Translations under genes and position numbers: made by a program
The notes under the pieces: generated by a model
The model's database searches: none
What the model was told of the DNA's origin: nothing
Seen by the model: only the letters and a program-made list of their open reading frames with translations
NCBI GenBank assembly: GCA_029863705.1
Contig: JAOTUU010000012.1
Location: 1-35,306 of the forward strand
Length of the DNA: 35,306 nucleotides
Reading direction: 5' to 3'
Source: Gammaproteobacteria bacterium
GTDB taxonomy: Bacteria; Pseudomonadota; Gammaproteobacteria; Steroidobacterales; Woeseiaceae
Part shown: one piece after another, positions 24,597-32,807 of the stretch
Layout of the letters: every line of letters starts with the position of its first letter
How positions within the stretch are numbered: position 1 is the stretch's first letter

Positions 24597-26884
24597 GAAC
24601 GGCCACCGTCAATGGCGCTCAGGACTGCTTCCGGCGTCGCCGGCGCCTGTAGATCCGGCAGCGGCTTGTCCGAGCTTGCAATTGCGTCACGAATCGCATG
24701 GAACACCGAAATGCCGAGCATCAATGGCGGTTCGCCGACCGCCTTCGAGCGGTAAATAGTGTCTTCACGGTTGGCGGAATTGCTGAGCAAAGCAACATTG
24801 AATTCCTGCGGCACGTCCGAGCTGGTCGGAATCTTGTAGGTCGATGGCGCATGCGTCGTCAACTGACCGGACTCGTTCCAGCAAAGCTCTTCCGACGTCA
24901 GCCAACCAGCGCCCTGAACGAAAGCACCTTCGACCTGGCCAAGGTCGACGGCGGGATTCAGCGAATCTCCGCAGTCGTGGACGATGTCAACGCGGAGCAG
25001 CCTATGCTCCCCGGTCAAGGTATCGACAACAACCTCCGAAACCGCCGCGCCGTAGGCGAAATAGAAGAACGGGCGACCGCTGAAAGTTTCACGGTCATAG
25101 TGAATTTTTGGTGTCTTGTAGAACCCTGTCGCCGACAACGAGACCCTGTCCAACCATGCCAGTTGCACCAATTCAGCAAAGCTCAGGCTTTTCTCGCCGA
25201 CCGTCACAACGCCGTCATGAAAATCGACCGCAGCCTCGTTCGCAGAGAAGTGCCGTGCGGCAAATTCTGTCAGGCGACCGCGAATTTTTGCGGCCGCGAT
25301 CTGTGCCGCTTTGCCGTTCATGTCGGAGCCGCTGGATGCGGCCGTTGCAGATGCATTCGGCACTTTGCTCGTATCCGATGCCGTGATGCGGATTCGGTCG
25401 ACGCCGACACCAAGTTCGTCCGCGACGACCTGGGCAACCTTGATGAATAACCCTTGCCCCATTTCTGTGCCGCCGTGGTTCAGGTGCACCGAGCCATCTT
25501 TGTAGACATGCACCAGGGCGCCAGCCTGGTTCAGGTGAGTCGCTGTAAATGAAATCCCGAACTTGACCGGCGTCATCGCGATACCGCGTTTCAAAACGGC
25601 GTTCTCAGCGTTGAATTCGTGAATTTCCTGCCGACGCGTTTGATAGTCAGCATCCACCTCAAGCTTATCGATAATTACATTGATGATGTTGTCATCGAGA
25701 ACCTGGCCGTACTGCGTCACACCGCGTTCGCCAACTCCGTAGAAGTTTCGCCTACGCACTTCAAGCGGATCCAGCTTCAGCGTTCGCGCGATGTCGTCGA
25801 TCGCATACTCGATGGCGAACATTCCCTGTGGCCCACCGAAACCACGAAAAGCTGTGGCGGACGCGGTGTTGGTCTTGCAGCGATATGACTTGATGTGCAC
25901 GTTTTCAAGAAAGTAAGCGTTGTCGCAATGAAACATCGTGCGGTCGTTCACTGGCCCTGACAAGTCAGCGGAGAACCCACAACGCGAGGCAAACATGAAA
26001 TCAATACCATGTATCCGGCCGGTTGCGTCGAAGCCAACGTCGTAGTCGATAACGAAGTCATGTCGTTTACCCGTCATGATCATGTCGTCGTCACGATCCA
26101 GCCGCAATTTGCACGACCGCCCTGTCTTGTGCGCCATCAGCGCTGCTATGCAGGCGATGGTCGCAGCCTGGCTTTCCTTGCCACCAAACGCTCCACCCAT
26201 GCGGCGACAAATGCAGACGACGTCTTTGGCCGCTCGACCGGTCGCTTCTGCAACCAGGTGCTGGACTTCATCAGGATGTTGCGTTGAGCTGTAGACGAGC
26301 AGCCCTCCGTCTTCCTGCGGGATAACCATCGCGATGTGTCCCTCGAGGTAGAACTGGTCCTGCCCCCCGAGATCCAGGCGGCGCCGCAGACGATGTGACG
26401 CTTTTTCGAGTGCTTCGCCTGGCTCACCACGCACGAGTGTTTCTGTCGGCAGCACAAAGCTGCCTTTCTCGACGGCCACAAGTGGATCGAGAATCGCCTC
26501 CAGATTCTCGTACGTGACATTTGCGAGTTTCGTGGCTTTGCGCGCCTGGTCTACGGTTTCTGCCGCAACAGCAAACATCGCCTGCCCGGCGAATTCCACG
26601 ATATCCGTAGCAAGAATTGGCTCGTCAGCAATGATCGGGCCACAATTATTTTCTCCAGGTATATCTGCTGCCAGGCAAACGTCAACCACGCCGGCAGCAC
26701 CCAGCACGGCGGCGAGGTCAATTGCGCCGATTCTCGCGTGTGCTTCGCTGCTCATGCCTACGGCGACATGCAAAAGATCGCGCGGCTCGGGCAGGTCATC
26801 TGTATATGCCGCCCTGCCACTTACGTGCAGGTGAGCGCTGTCGTGCGGCAGTGCCTGGCCGACCGCGCAGCGTTCAGGCGTCAT
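24593..26884 (-). CDS. xdhB: Xanthine dehydrogenase molybdenum-binding subunit XdhB
   Basis: A 763-aa large subunit of the bacterial two-subunit xanthine dehydrogenase, oxidising hypoxanthine and xanthine to urate. I start at the ATG at 26884, 4 nt after the xdhA stop with AGGG upstream; upstream ATGs in frame overlap xdhA. Motifs: G-R-A-A-Y-T-D-D near the N-terminus, G-G-A-F-G-G-K-E (molybdopterin contact), F-R-G-F-G-G-P-Q-G (substrate-binding Arg), T-A-A-S-S-G-S-D-M-N-G, and the C-terminal K-A-V-G-E-P-P with catalytic Glu at about residue 718. All key positions appear intact. Confidence 0.96.
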   Translation of the reverse strand: MTPERCAVGQALPHDSAHLHVSGRAAYTDDLPEPRDLLHVAVGMSSEAHARIGAIDLAAVLGAAGVVDVCLAADIPGENNCGPIIADEPILATDIVEFAGQAMFAVAAETVDQARKATKLANVTYENLEAILDPLVAVEKGSFVLPTETLVRGEPGEALEKASHRLRRRLDLGGQDQFYLEGHIAMVIPQEDGGLLVYSSTQHPDEVQHLVAEATGRAAKDVVCICRRMGGAFGGKESQAATIACIAALMAHKTGRSCKLRLDRDDDMIMTGKRHDFVIDYDVGFDATGRIHGIDFMFASRCGFSADLSGPVNDRTMFHCDNAYFLENVHIKSYRCKTNTASATAFRGFGGPQGMFAIEYAIDDIARTLKLDPLEVRRRNFYGVGERGVTQYGQVLDDNIINVIIDKLEVDADYQTRRQEIHEFNAENAVLKRGIAMTPVKFGISFTATHLNQAGALVHVYKDGSVHLNHGGTEMGQGLFIKVAQVVADELGVGVDRIRITASDTSKVPNASATAASSGSDMNGKAAQIAAAKIRGRLTEFAARHFSANEAAVDFHDGVVTVGEKSLSFAELVQLAWLDRVSLSATGFYKTPKIHYDRETFSGRPFFYFAYGAAVSEVVVDTLTGEHRLLRVDIVHDCGDSLNPAVDLGQVEGAFVQGAGWLTSEELCWNESGQLTTHAPSTYKIPTSSDVPQEFNVALLSNSANREDTIYRSKAVGEPPLMLGISVFHAIRDAIASSDKPLPDLQAPATPEAVLSAIDGGRS

Positions 26885-26888
26885 TTTG

Positions 26889-28400
26889 TCAGCCCTGGCG
26901 GCCATACGAGTACACCGTCTCTGTGAATTCACCGCGACTTTCGAGATAGAACCGTCGCAACAGGTTTTGTGTGGCCTGCAGACGGTAGCCTGCCGAGGCC
27001 CGCATATCCGATATGGGTACGAAGTCTTTCCTCAATGCATCTATTGCCCGGCCTAATGTCTCATCGTTCCAGCGCCGGCCCACGATTTCCGCCTCGCAAT
27101 TGAAAGCGCGCCGGACGGTCACCGCCATTCCGCCACACGCCATACGGAACGATTTGACTCTGTCATCTTCCAGTTTCAGTTTAAAGGCCGTGCAGACCGC
27201 GGAAATATCCTGATCAAATCGTTTGGACAGCTTGTGGCTGCGAAGCACCACGTTATCTTCGGGCAACGGAATTCGAATACTCTCGATGAATTCGCCTGTT
27301 TGCAGATTATTCACCTGGTAGTCGATGTAAAAATCGTCGAGTAGTATCTCACGTGTATCGACGCCAGAGCGCAGCACGAGGGAAGTGCCGACCACCATTA
27401 GCGCGGGCATCGAATCGCCTATCGGCGAACCGTTGGCGATATTACCGCCAAGAGTTCCAGCGTTGCGTATCGGCGGTGAAGCGAATCGTCTGAATAACTC
27501 ATCGAGGTCCGGGTACAACTCGACAATAACCGCCATGGCGTTGCTAAGTGTGACCGCAGCGCCGATCTCGATGTGGGTCGCTGACACGCTGAGCGCATTA
27601 AGTGCATCGACGTGTCCGGTGTACACGATAGTACTCAGCTCACGATGTTGTTTGGTAACCCAGAGCCCGATGTCCGTGCCGCCTGCCAGTACAGTTGCGT
27701 CAGGATGTGCAGCCAGAATCTCGGACAATTCGTCGCTGCTGGTCGGCGCAAAGAAGGACTTGTCCTGCCCGACAAGCTGGAGGCTCTTTTCGCGCCGCAG
27801 GCCCTGTAGTCGCTCGACGCGCTCAACCGGAATCGTCTGGCTGCCAAACGGTTGACGCAACCAGTCATCACCGGCTGCGACGTCCCGTGCAGATTTGGCT
27901 GCATCTACAATTGGTCGATATCCCGTGCAGCGACACAGGTTCCCGGCCAGAGCATCGTCGATTTCCTGCCGTGTCGGGTTGGCATTGGTCTTGTACAGGG
28001 CGAATAACGACATGACGAAGCCAGGCGTACAAAAACCACACTGTGATGCATGGCAATCAACCATCGCCTTTTGTACAGGGTGCAGCTCGCCACCCGCATC
28101 GAGGCTTTCAACTGTGATGAGTTCTTTGCCATCAAGCGTGGGCAGAAACTGTATGCAGGAGTTGATCGCCCGAAGGGATAAATCGTCACCGTCTCGATTA
28201 AGCTCGGCGAGCACAACCGTGCAAGCACCGCAGTCACCTTCGGCGCAGCCCTCTTTCGTTCCGGTTCGATAGATATCTTCGCGGAGGAATTGCAGCACGG
28301 TGCGAGTAGGATCGACGTTGCCGACTTCAATTACCTCACCATCGAGCACAAACCGAATCTTGTCGGATTGTTCGTCGGGTACGGAGATCTGGTCGCTCAT
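26889..28400 (-). CDS. xdhA: Xanthine dehydrogenase FeS/FAD subunit XdhA
   Basis: A 503-aa small subunit carrying two [2Fe-2S] clusters and FAD. The plant-type ferredoxin site is G-C-A-E-G-D-C-G-A-C (Cys52, 57, 60) with Cys82. The second cluster is C-G-F-C (121, 124) and C-R-C-T-G-Y-R-P-I (156, 158). The FAD part has V-L-A-G-G-T-D-I-G at 237-245 and later G-G-N-I-A-N-G-S-P-I-G-D. It passes electrons from the Mo site of XdhB to NAD+ or another acceptor. The start is 5 nt after the uraH stop. Length is standard for bacterial XdhA. Confidence 0.96.
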   Translation of the reverse strand: MSDQISVPDEQSDKIRFVLDGEVIEVGNVDPTRTVLQFLREDIYRTGTKEGCAEGDCGACTVVLAELNRDGDDLSLRAINSCIQFLPTLDGKELITVESLDAGGELHPVQKAMVDCHASQCGFCTPGFVMSLFALYKTNANPTRQEIDDALAGNLCRCTGYRPIVDAAKSARDVAAGDDWLRQPFGSQTIPVERVERLQGLRREKSLQLVGQDKSFFAPTSSDELSEILAAHPDATVLAGGTDIGLWVTKQHRELSTIVYTGHVDALNALSVSATHIEIGAAVTLSNAMAVIVELYPDLDELFRRFASPPIRNAGTLGGNIANGSPIGDSMPALMVVGTSLVLRSGVDTREILLDDFYIDYQVNNLQTGEFIESIRIPLPEDNVVLRSHKLSKRFDQDISAVCTAFKLKLEDDRVKSFRMACGGMAVTVRRAFNCEAEIVGRRWNDETLGRAIDALRKDFVPISDMRASAGYRLQATQNLLRRFYLESRGEFTETVYSYGRQG

Positions 28401-28405
28401 GGCGC

Positions 28406-28753
28406 TCAGCTACCCCTGTAAGTCGAGTAACTCCAGGGCGAAACGAGCAGCGGTATGTGGTAGTGCTGATCTGCAGCAACTGAGAAACGAATAACGACAG
28501 TGTCGAGAAAAGCAGGCTGCCCCGTCTCGATTCCAAGTGTCTTGAAATAGGCGCCTATGTCGAATTCGAGCTCGTACGTTCCAGCCTTCATCGCATCACC
28601 TTCAAGAAGCGGACCTGGTGCACGACCGTCCTTATTGCTGCTTACCGATGCTGTCAGGAGACGCTCATCGCCAAGCGCATAGAGACGCATGTCGACGTTC
28701 GCGGCAGGGATGCCGTTCGCCGTATCCAGGATGTGCGTGGTCAACCGTCCCAT
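28406..28753 (-). CDS. uraH: 5-hydroxyisourate hydrolase (transthyretin-like)
   Basis: A 115-aa transthyretin-related protein that hydrolyses 5-hydroxyisourate to OHCU, between PuuD and UraD in the pathway. The start at 28753 (M-G-R-L-T-T-H-I-L-D) follows GGGGA and gives the normal length without a signal peptide; the frame is open upstream into the preceding gene. Hallmarks: T-H-I-L-D-T-A-N-G-I-P-A (catalytic His7), an Arg in M-R-L-Y, H-Y-H-I-P-L-L-V-S-P near the end and the diagnostic C-terminal Y-R-G-S. It is the first gene of the purine operon. Confidence 0.96.
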   Translation of the reverse strand: MGRLTTHILDTANGIPAANVDMRLYALGDERLLTASVSSNKDGRAPGPLLEGDAMKAGTYELEFDIGAYFKTLGIETGQPAFLDTVVIRFSVAADQHYHIPLLVSPWSYSTYRGS

Positions 28754-28798
28754 TATTTTCCCCGAATTAGCGCGCTGCATCGCCTGTCGATCGTCGGC

Positions 28799-28804
28799 AT
28801 TATA
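28799..28804 (-). promoter_or_regulatory. Probable -10 box of the purine degradation operon
   Basis: A perfect TATAAT on the minus strand lies in the 61-bp gap between the metallophosphatase stop and the uraH start, about 46 nt before the uraH start codon. A transcript starting near 28792 would have a leader of about 39 nt. The -35 side is weak: TTGCTC is 19 bp upstream. An activator may therefore be needed; no regulator gene of the pathway is in the window. Confidence 0.5.
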
Positions 28805-28814
28805 CGGCTCTGAA

Positions 28815-30629
28815 CTAGAGGCCGAGCAATTCATTGCGGCGCGCGCCCAATGAACGCCGGCGCTTCTTGTCCAGCACATCCGAAAACTGATCCTCGAGGA
28901 CATCGTCAGAAAGCGCTGTTAGCGCGTCTTTCCAGGCGTTGGTCAAGTTGAGCTCTTTGCCCTGCAGGAACTTTGGCCTGCCCTTCTTGCGCGCGAACGC
29001 TCTGTTGTGCCCGACAAGCAGCAACTGCCAGTTATCCTGACTATAGCGGATGCTCTGAGCAAAACGGCCATCGTTGTAGATCAGGGCATCGAATACGAAC
29101 ATCGCATCCCATTGATCTGCCAACGGACACGTTGCCGAGCTTCCCTTGCCGCTTTCGGCCCGCTGCACCTCGTCAATCGAGCCGTACGGAAGAAACTGCA
29201 ATGAGCCGGCCTCGCCGTCGAGCTCACGCATCGCGGTGACGGGCACCATGTCCAGTTCGAGCAGTCGATCAAGACGGTATGCGGCAACCTCCGGGTAGAA
29301 GCCGCGAGCTGATTGTTTTGCAAAGACTGCCTCGACACCTCGCAGACCATTGCTTACTGTGACCAGCTGCCGTCCTGCTTCATCCTGGCGAGTCGATGCG
29401 ATGTTGCCGCTCGCGAGCAGTTGCTCGATGTCTGCTGCATCAAGGTAACCGCCCTGACGACTGCCCACCCTGCGCGGATGAGGAACGACCGAAAACAACT
29501 CTTCGCTATCCTGGTTGATAACGAAAATACGGCCCTGCTCCATAACGAGGGCGTTGCCGCTGCCGGCATAGTGCTCATTGAGCATTCCCGTATCGACCTC
29601 GTATATACGGCCATCGAAACGCTGCATGATGCGCCGTCCCAGTGTTGGCGTATGACCGATGACAACCCGTTTCGCACCGATCGCGCGCAAGGAAACATCG
29701 AGTCGGTCCTCCTCCACTAGTTCGTTGCAGGCGATATTTCCCCGATACCAAAGTGGCCCGTCCGATGCATGAATTTTGGATAAATTGAGGCGCTTGACGG
29801 CCGACATGGCATCGATAACACGAGCTTCCGTGGTCAATGGCGCCAGATACTTCTCGAGCAGCATGGGGTGTTCATAGAAGTTATCAGTCGGTAACAATAC
29901 GCCGGCCTCATACAGGACCTCAAGATTGCGCAGGTAGTCGACCAGTTCCTGCCGCAACCGACCGTTGACGCCGTCAAGCCCGATTTGGCCGATCATCGGC
30001 GACACGCCGCCATGGACAAAGGCGGTCTCGTTGATCACGACGACCACAGGTTTCTGCGACAGCCAGCGGCCATACCTGCCACTGGAAGAGAACGCACGCC
30101 GATGCGCGAAAAAGCCGATGGGGTAGGAACGATCAAATTCAGCGCGCAGCGCTTCAGTCGGTTCCGCTCCGCCCCTGTCCGCAGCGTAAGCTGCGAACCA
30201 GATATCGCGATCCTCAGCGAGTTCGTCGTCGGCAAATGCCGCATACTCTGCTTTCGAGACATAGCGAAGATCGCCGACGAGATTCATCGCTTCGTGGTTT
30301 CCGATCAACACGTGCACCTTGCCACCAACGATTGCCGCCTCGTCTTCGACGCGCATCAACAGATCCATGGCGGCGCGTGATTTGGGACCACGATCGAGAA
30401 TATCGCCGACGATTACCAGGTGCGTACCGCCGCCTGACCATGCCAGTTCGTCATCCAGAACGCCGGCGTTCTGCAACGTGGCGACCATCGGTCCATACGC
30501 GCCGTGAATGTCACTAATGGCAACTACACGATCGATATTGTCAAACTGCCATTGTGAGGCGTTCGCTACCGCGGCGAAAGAAACACAAACACACAGCAAA
30601 AACGTCAACTGGAATGAGAGTCTCTTCAA
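28815..30629 (-). CDS. Secreted calcineurin-like metallophosphatase fused to a degenerate kinase-fold-like domain
   Basis: A 604-aa protein. Residues 1-24 are a signal peptide ending A-N-A-S, so it is exported. Residues about 30-370 form a calcineurin-like metallophosphoesterase resembling bacterial Shewanella-type PPP phosphatases: S-D-I-H-G-A-Y (Asp40, His42), G-D-I-L-D-R-G-P (Asp76, Asp79, Arg80), G-N-H-E (Asn111, His112), V-H-G-G-V, and V-I-G-H-T-P. The metal ligands look complete. Residues about 425-560 form a second domain: A-Y-R-L-D-R-L-L-E-L-D-M-V-P at 450-463, V-F-D-A-L-I-Y-N-D-G-R at 512-522 and V-G-H-N-R-A-F at 539-545. It resembles the catalytic part of FAM20/HipA/PI3K-like bacterial kinases, but Gly stands where I expect both the catalytic Asp and the metal-binding Asp. 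The C-terminal identification is by pattern only. Confidence 0.7.
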   Translation of the reverse strand: MKRLSFQLTFLLCVCVSFAAVANASQWQFDNIDRVVAISDIHGAYGPMVATLQNAGVLDDELAWSGGGTHLVIVGDILDRGPKSRAAMDLLMRVEDEAAIVGGKVHVLIGNHEAMNLVGDLRYVSKAEYAAFADDELAEDRDIWFAAYAADRGGAEPTEALRAEFDRSYPIGFFAHRRAFSSSGRYGRWLSQKPVVVVINETAFVHGGVSPMIGQIGLDGVNGRLRQELVDYLRNLEVLYEAGVLLPTDNFYEHPMLLEKYLAPLTTEARVIDAMSAVKRLNLSKIHASDGPLWYRGNIACNELVEEDRLDVSLRAIGAKRVVIGHTPTLGRRIMQRFDGRIYEVDTGMLNEHYAGSGNALVMEQGRIFVINQDSEELFSVVPHPRRVGSRQGGYLDAADIEQLLASGNIASTRQDEAGRQLVTVSNGLRGVEAVFAKQSARGFYPEVAAYRLDRLLELDMVPVTAMRELDGEAGSLQFLPYGSIDEVQRAESGKGSSATCPLADQWDAMFVFDALIYNDGRFAQSIRYSQDNWQLLLVGHNRAFARKKGRPKFLQGKELNLTNAWKDALTALSDDVLEDQFSDVLDKKRRRSLGARRNELLGL

Positions 30630-30765
30630 AGTGCCTGAGTCCTTTATCTGTTCGAAACTGCAGTGTAATCACAACGCCGCGGCGCAGCAATTTGGCCGCC
30701 TGTCTGATCAGGTCGCTGTGCTAGACTTGCCGGTGTCTTTGACTATCTGCGACGTCGAGGGTTAC

Positions 30766-31812
30766 ATGCTCCGTTCCTGTTGGACTACAACCGCCATCGT
30801 CTTGTTCCTGCCAATGTTTGCGGCGTCGGCGCAGGACAACAGTCAGCCGGACCCGTTATTCGCCAGCGACGAGATTATTGACGTCGAAATTGAAGCACCC
30901 TTCGGTCTTCTCGCCAGTGAGCGGCCAGATGACGAGGAGGTGGCCGGAAAGTTTCGCTACACGGCGGACGACGGCAGTCTCGTTGAATTCGATGTTGCCG
31001 TGCGTACACGCGGGCGACTGCGCCGTACAAAAGAAGTATGTCAGTTTCCACCGTTGCGGCTGAACTTCAAGAAGTCCGAAGTCAAGGGTTCACTGTTTGA
31101 TAAGCAGGATCGGTTGAAGGTCGTTACGCATTGCCGCAAGCAAGCACGCTACGAGCAGGCGATCATTTCCGAGTACCTGGCCTATCGAATCTTCAACTTG
31201 CTCAGCGACGCGAGTTATCGGGTGCGTTTGTTACGCGCCACTTACACGTACAGCGACGAAGAACGACAAGTTCAGAGCTACGCCATTTTTATCGAGCACA
31301 AGGATAGAGTTGGCAAGCGACTAAATGCAAAGACGCTGCAAATTGAAAAGTCAATGATTCAGGATTTGCGCCGACCCGACTTGAACCTCGCATCGGTATT
31401 TCAGTATTTCATCAGCAACACCGATTTCTCGCCGATCGAGTCGGCGCCCGGCGAAGACTGCTGCCATAACCAGACGATTTTCGCGCTGGAAGGCGGGCCG
31501 AACTACACTATTCCATACGATTTCGACCAGTCTGGCCTGGTCAACGCACCGCACGCGTTACCGAATCCACGCTTCAAGCTAAGATCCACTCGCGTACGGC
31601 TGTATCGCGGCCGCTGCGTGAATAACGGCTATTTACCTGCCACGCTCAAGCTGTTCAATGACAAGCGCGACGACATTGAAGCACTGGTCCGCAGCCAGCA
31701 GGAGCTCACCAAGGGGACGGCCAAGTTAATGCTGGCGTTCATCAAAAAATTCTACGACACGATCAACACGCCGAAGCGCCTCCATCGAGAGATCGTCAAG
31801 AAGTGTATTTAG
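30766..31812 (+). CDS. Secreted CotH-like kinase-fold protein, uncharacterised
   Basis: A 348-aa protein starting at the ATG at 30766, with GAGGG upstream; the frame stays open for 86 codons before it, without signal features. Residues 1-22 are a signal peptide (cleavage near A-S-A-Q). The body belongs to a family I know only as hypothetical. Its conserved blocks are F-P-P-L-R-L-N-F-K-K (95-103), L-K-V-V-T-H-C (117-123), E-Y-L-A-Y-R-I-F-N-L-L (136-146), F-I-S-N-T-D-F-S (215-222), C-C-H-N (232-235) and I-P-Y-D-F-D-Q-S-G-L-V (249-259). Order and spacing fit an atypical CotH/PI3K-type kinase: N-x-D as catalytic loop, H-N as second ligand and D-F-D as metal site, all intact here. It diverges from the metallophosphatase gene and overlaps the hydrolase gene end by 17 bp. 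Confidence 0.65.
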   Translation: MLRSCWTTTAIVLFLPMFAASAQDNSQPDPLFASDEIIDVEIEAPFGLLASERPDDEEVAGKFRYTADDGSLVEFDVAVRTRGRLRRTKEVCQFPPLRLNFKKSEVKGSLFDKQDRLKVVTHCRKQARYEQAIISEYLAYRIFNLLSDASYRVRLLRATYTYSDEERQVQSYAIFIEHKDRVGKRLNAKTLQIEKSMIQDLRRPDLNLASVFQYFISNTDFSPIESAPGEDCCHNQTIFALEGGPNYTIPYDFDQSGLVNAPHALPNPRFKLRSTRVRLYRGRCVNNGYLPATLKLFNDKRDDIEALVRSQQELTKGTAKLMLAFIKKFYDTINTPKRLHREIVKKCI

Positions 31813-32788
31813 GCGCTTCCTCGACACCCGAGGCCAACATCCAGTCAGCGACAATCTTCGCCACTCGTGGGTGAATGTAATAGCCAACTGAGCTATGCGG
31901 ATTGGACTTGCCGTAGCGCACTGCAAGGTTGTAGACATGATGATCGTGTACCGCGCTCACGACGCGTTGATTCATCATCTTTTTGAAGTCATCGGCGAGA
32001 GTATTGTCGTGACACATATAGTCGTCCTCAGCCGCCACGTTGTGCCACGTAATGACGTTGGTCGGAAATCGCTCGCCCACAACGTGCTTGGCACCCAATA
32101 ATCGCTTGCGAATATGCGTGTCGCCCAACGGCGCGCCGAGCGTTAACCAGGTATCTACTTTTGCTCCACCGTACTGATCTTTGAATTCGGCCCCATGCGA
32201 CAGCTGCCACAACACCTCGTATGCAACGATACAACCGAGGCCATGCGTCATCAACAATACCTGGTCGCCCCTATCAAGCATCTTGCACAGCTTGGTGCGC
32301 ACACGCTCCCGTACCCTTTGCGCATAGTCTGTCTTGCCAGACAGATACTCTGCACAATCTTTGGATACGCAGCGAACAAGCGGCATTGTCAACCCAAGCG
32401 CTCCCAGTACGGGCGCGGCGACATCCGCGGCAAATTCGCGCAACGCCGATTTTCCAGGGAGACGATCGTACTGCCGAATACCGAAGCGTTTGCGGGCCGG
32501 AATCGCTTTTAGGTCGCTCAAAGAGCTATTGCGATCACCAAGATCGAGTTTTTCATCGTAGTGTTTGCCGTGAGACTCCAGCAACGCGTTTGTCAGGTCG
32601 CCATAGTAGGCGCAGTCCTTAACGATCATGTCGTACGCGTCCACATGATCCTCGTAATCACGCTGAATTCCGAACCTCAACGCCGCCAGCGATATTTCCA
32701 CAAAAGCTTGCTCTGCCGGCTTGAAGTCACGGCCATGCACCAACAATATGCTGCGGGCTCCGCCGCCGCTACTGTTTCCGGATTCCAT
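31796..32788 (-). CDS. Alpha/beta-hydrolase-like protein with Gly at the nucleophile position
   Basis: A 330-aa cytosolic protein (start at 32788, AGGAT upstream; an in-frame ATG at 32833 overlaps the previous gene). It opens with an alpha/beta-hydrolase strand and oxyanion loop, S-I-L-L-V-H-G-R-D. The nucleophile elbow is V-L-L-M-T-H-G-L-G-C-I-V-A-Y-E-V-L-W, which matches G-x-S-x-G folds except that Gly takes the place of Ser. A strand with W-L-T-L-G-A-P-L-G follows and a V-H-D-H-H segment lies near the end. It resembles PGAP1/lipase-like hydrolases, but activity is doubtful without the Ser. It lies 19 nt after the DUF4956 gene and is probably co-transcribed with it. Confidence 0.7.
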   Translation of the reverse strand: MESGNSSGGGARSILLVHGRDFKPAEQAFVEISLAALRFGIQRDYEDHVDAYDMIVKDCAYYGDLTNALLESHGKHYDEKLDLGDRNSSLSDLKAIPARKRFGIRQYDRLPGKSALREFAADVAAPVLGALGLTMPLVRCVSKDCAEYLSGKTDYAQRVRERVRTKLCKMLDRGDQVLLMTHGLGCIVAYEVLWQLSHGAEFKDQYGGAKVDTWLTLGAPLGDTHIRKRLLGAKHVVGERFPTNVITWHNVAAEDDYMCHDNTLADDFKKMMNQRVVSAVHDHHVYNLAVRYGKSNPHSSVGYYIHPRVAKIVADWMLASGVEEAPKYTS

Positions 32789-32807
32789 CAGAGATCCTGT
32801 CGCCGCG

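Noticed and set aside
24698-25450. A 250-codon open frame on the + strand inside xdhB
   Set aside because: It is the antisense of a clearly conserved gene, has no recognisable domain and no independent ribosome site. Several similar long antisense frames (3691-4221, 33722-34507) are rejected for the same reason.
29595-29605. TATATAC-containing sequence resembling part of the HutC operator
   Set aside because: It lies inside the metallophosphatase coding region, lacks the full TGTATATACA palindrome, and no hut gene is nearby.
30722-30727. TAGACT as a -10 box for the CotH-like gene
   Set aside because: No supporting -35 hexamer at 16-18 bp spacing; not better than chance.
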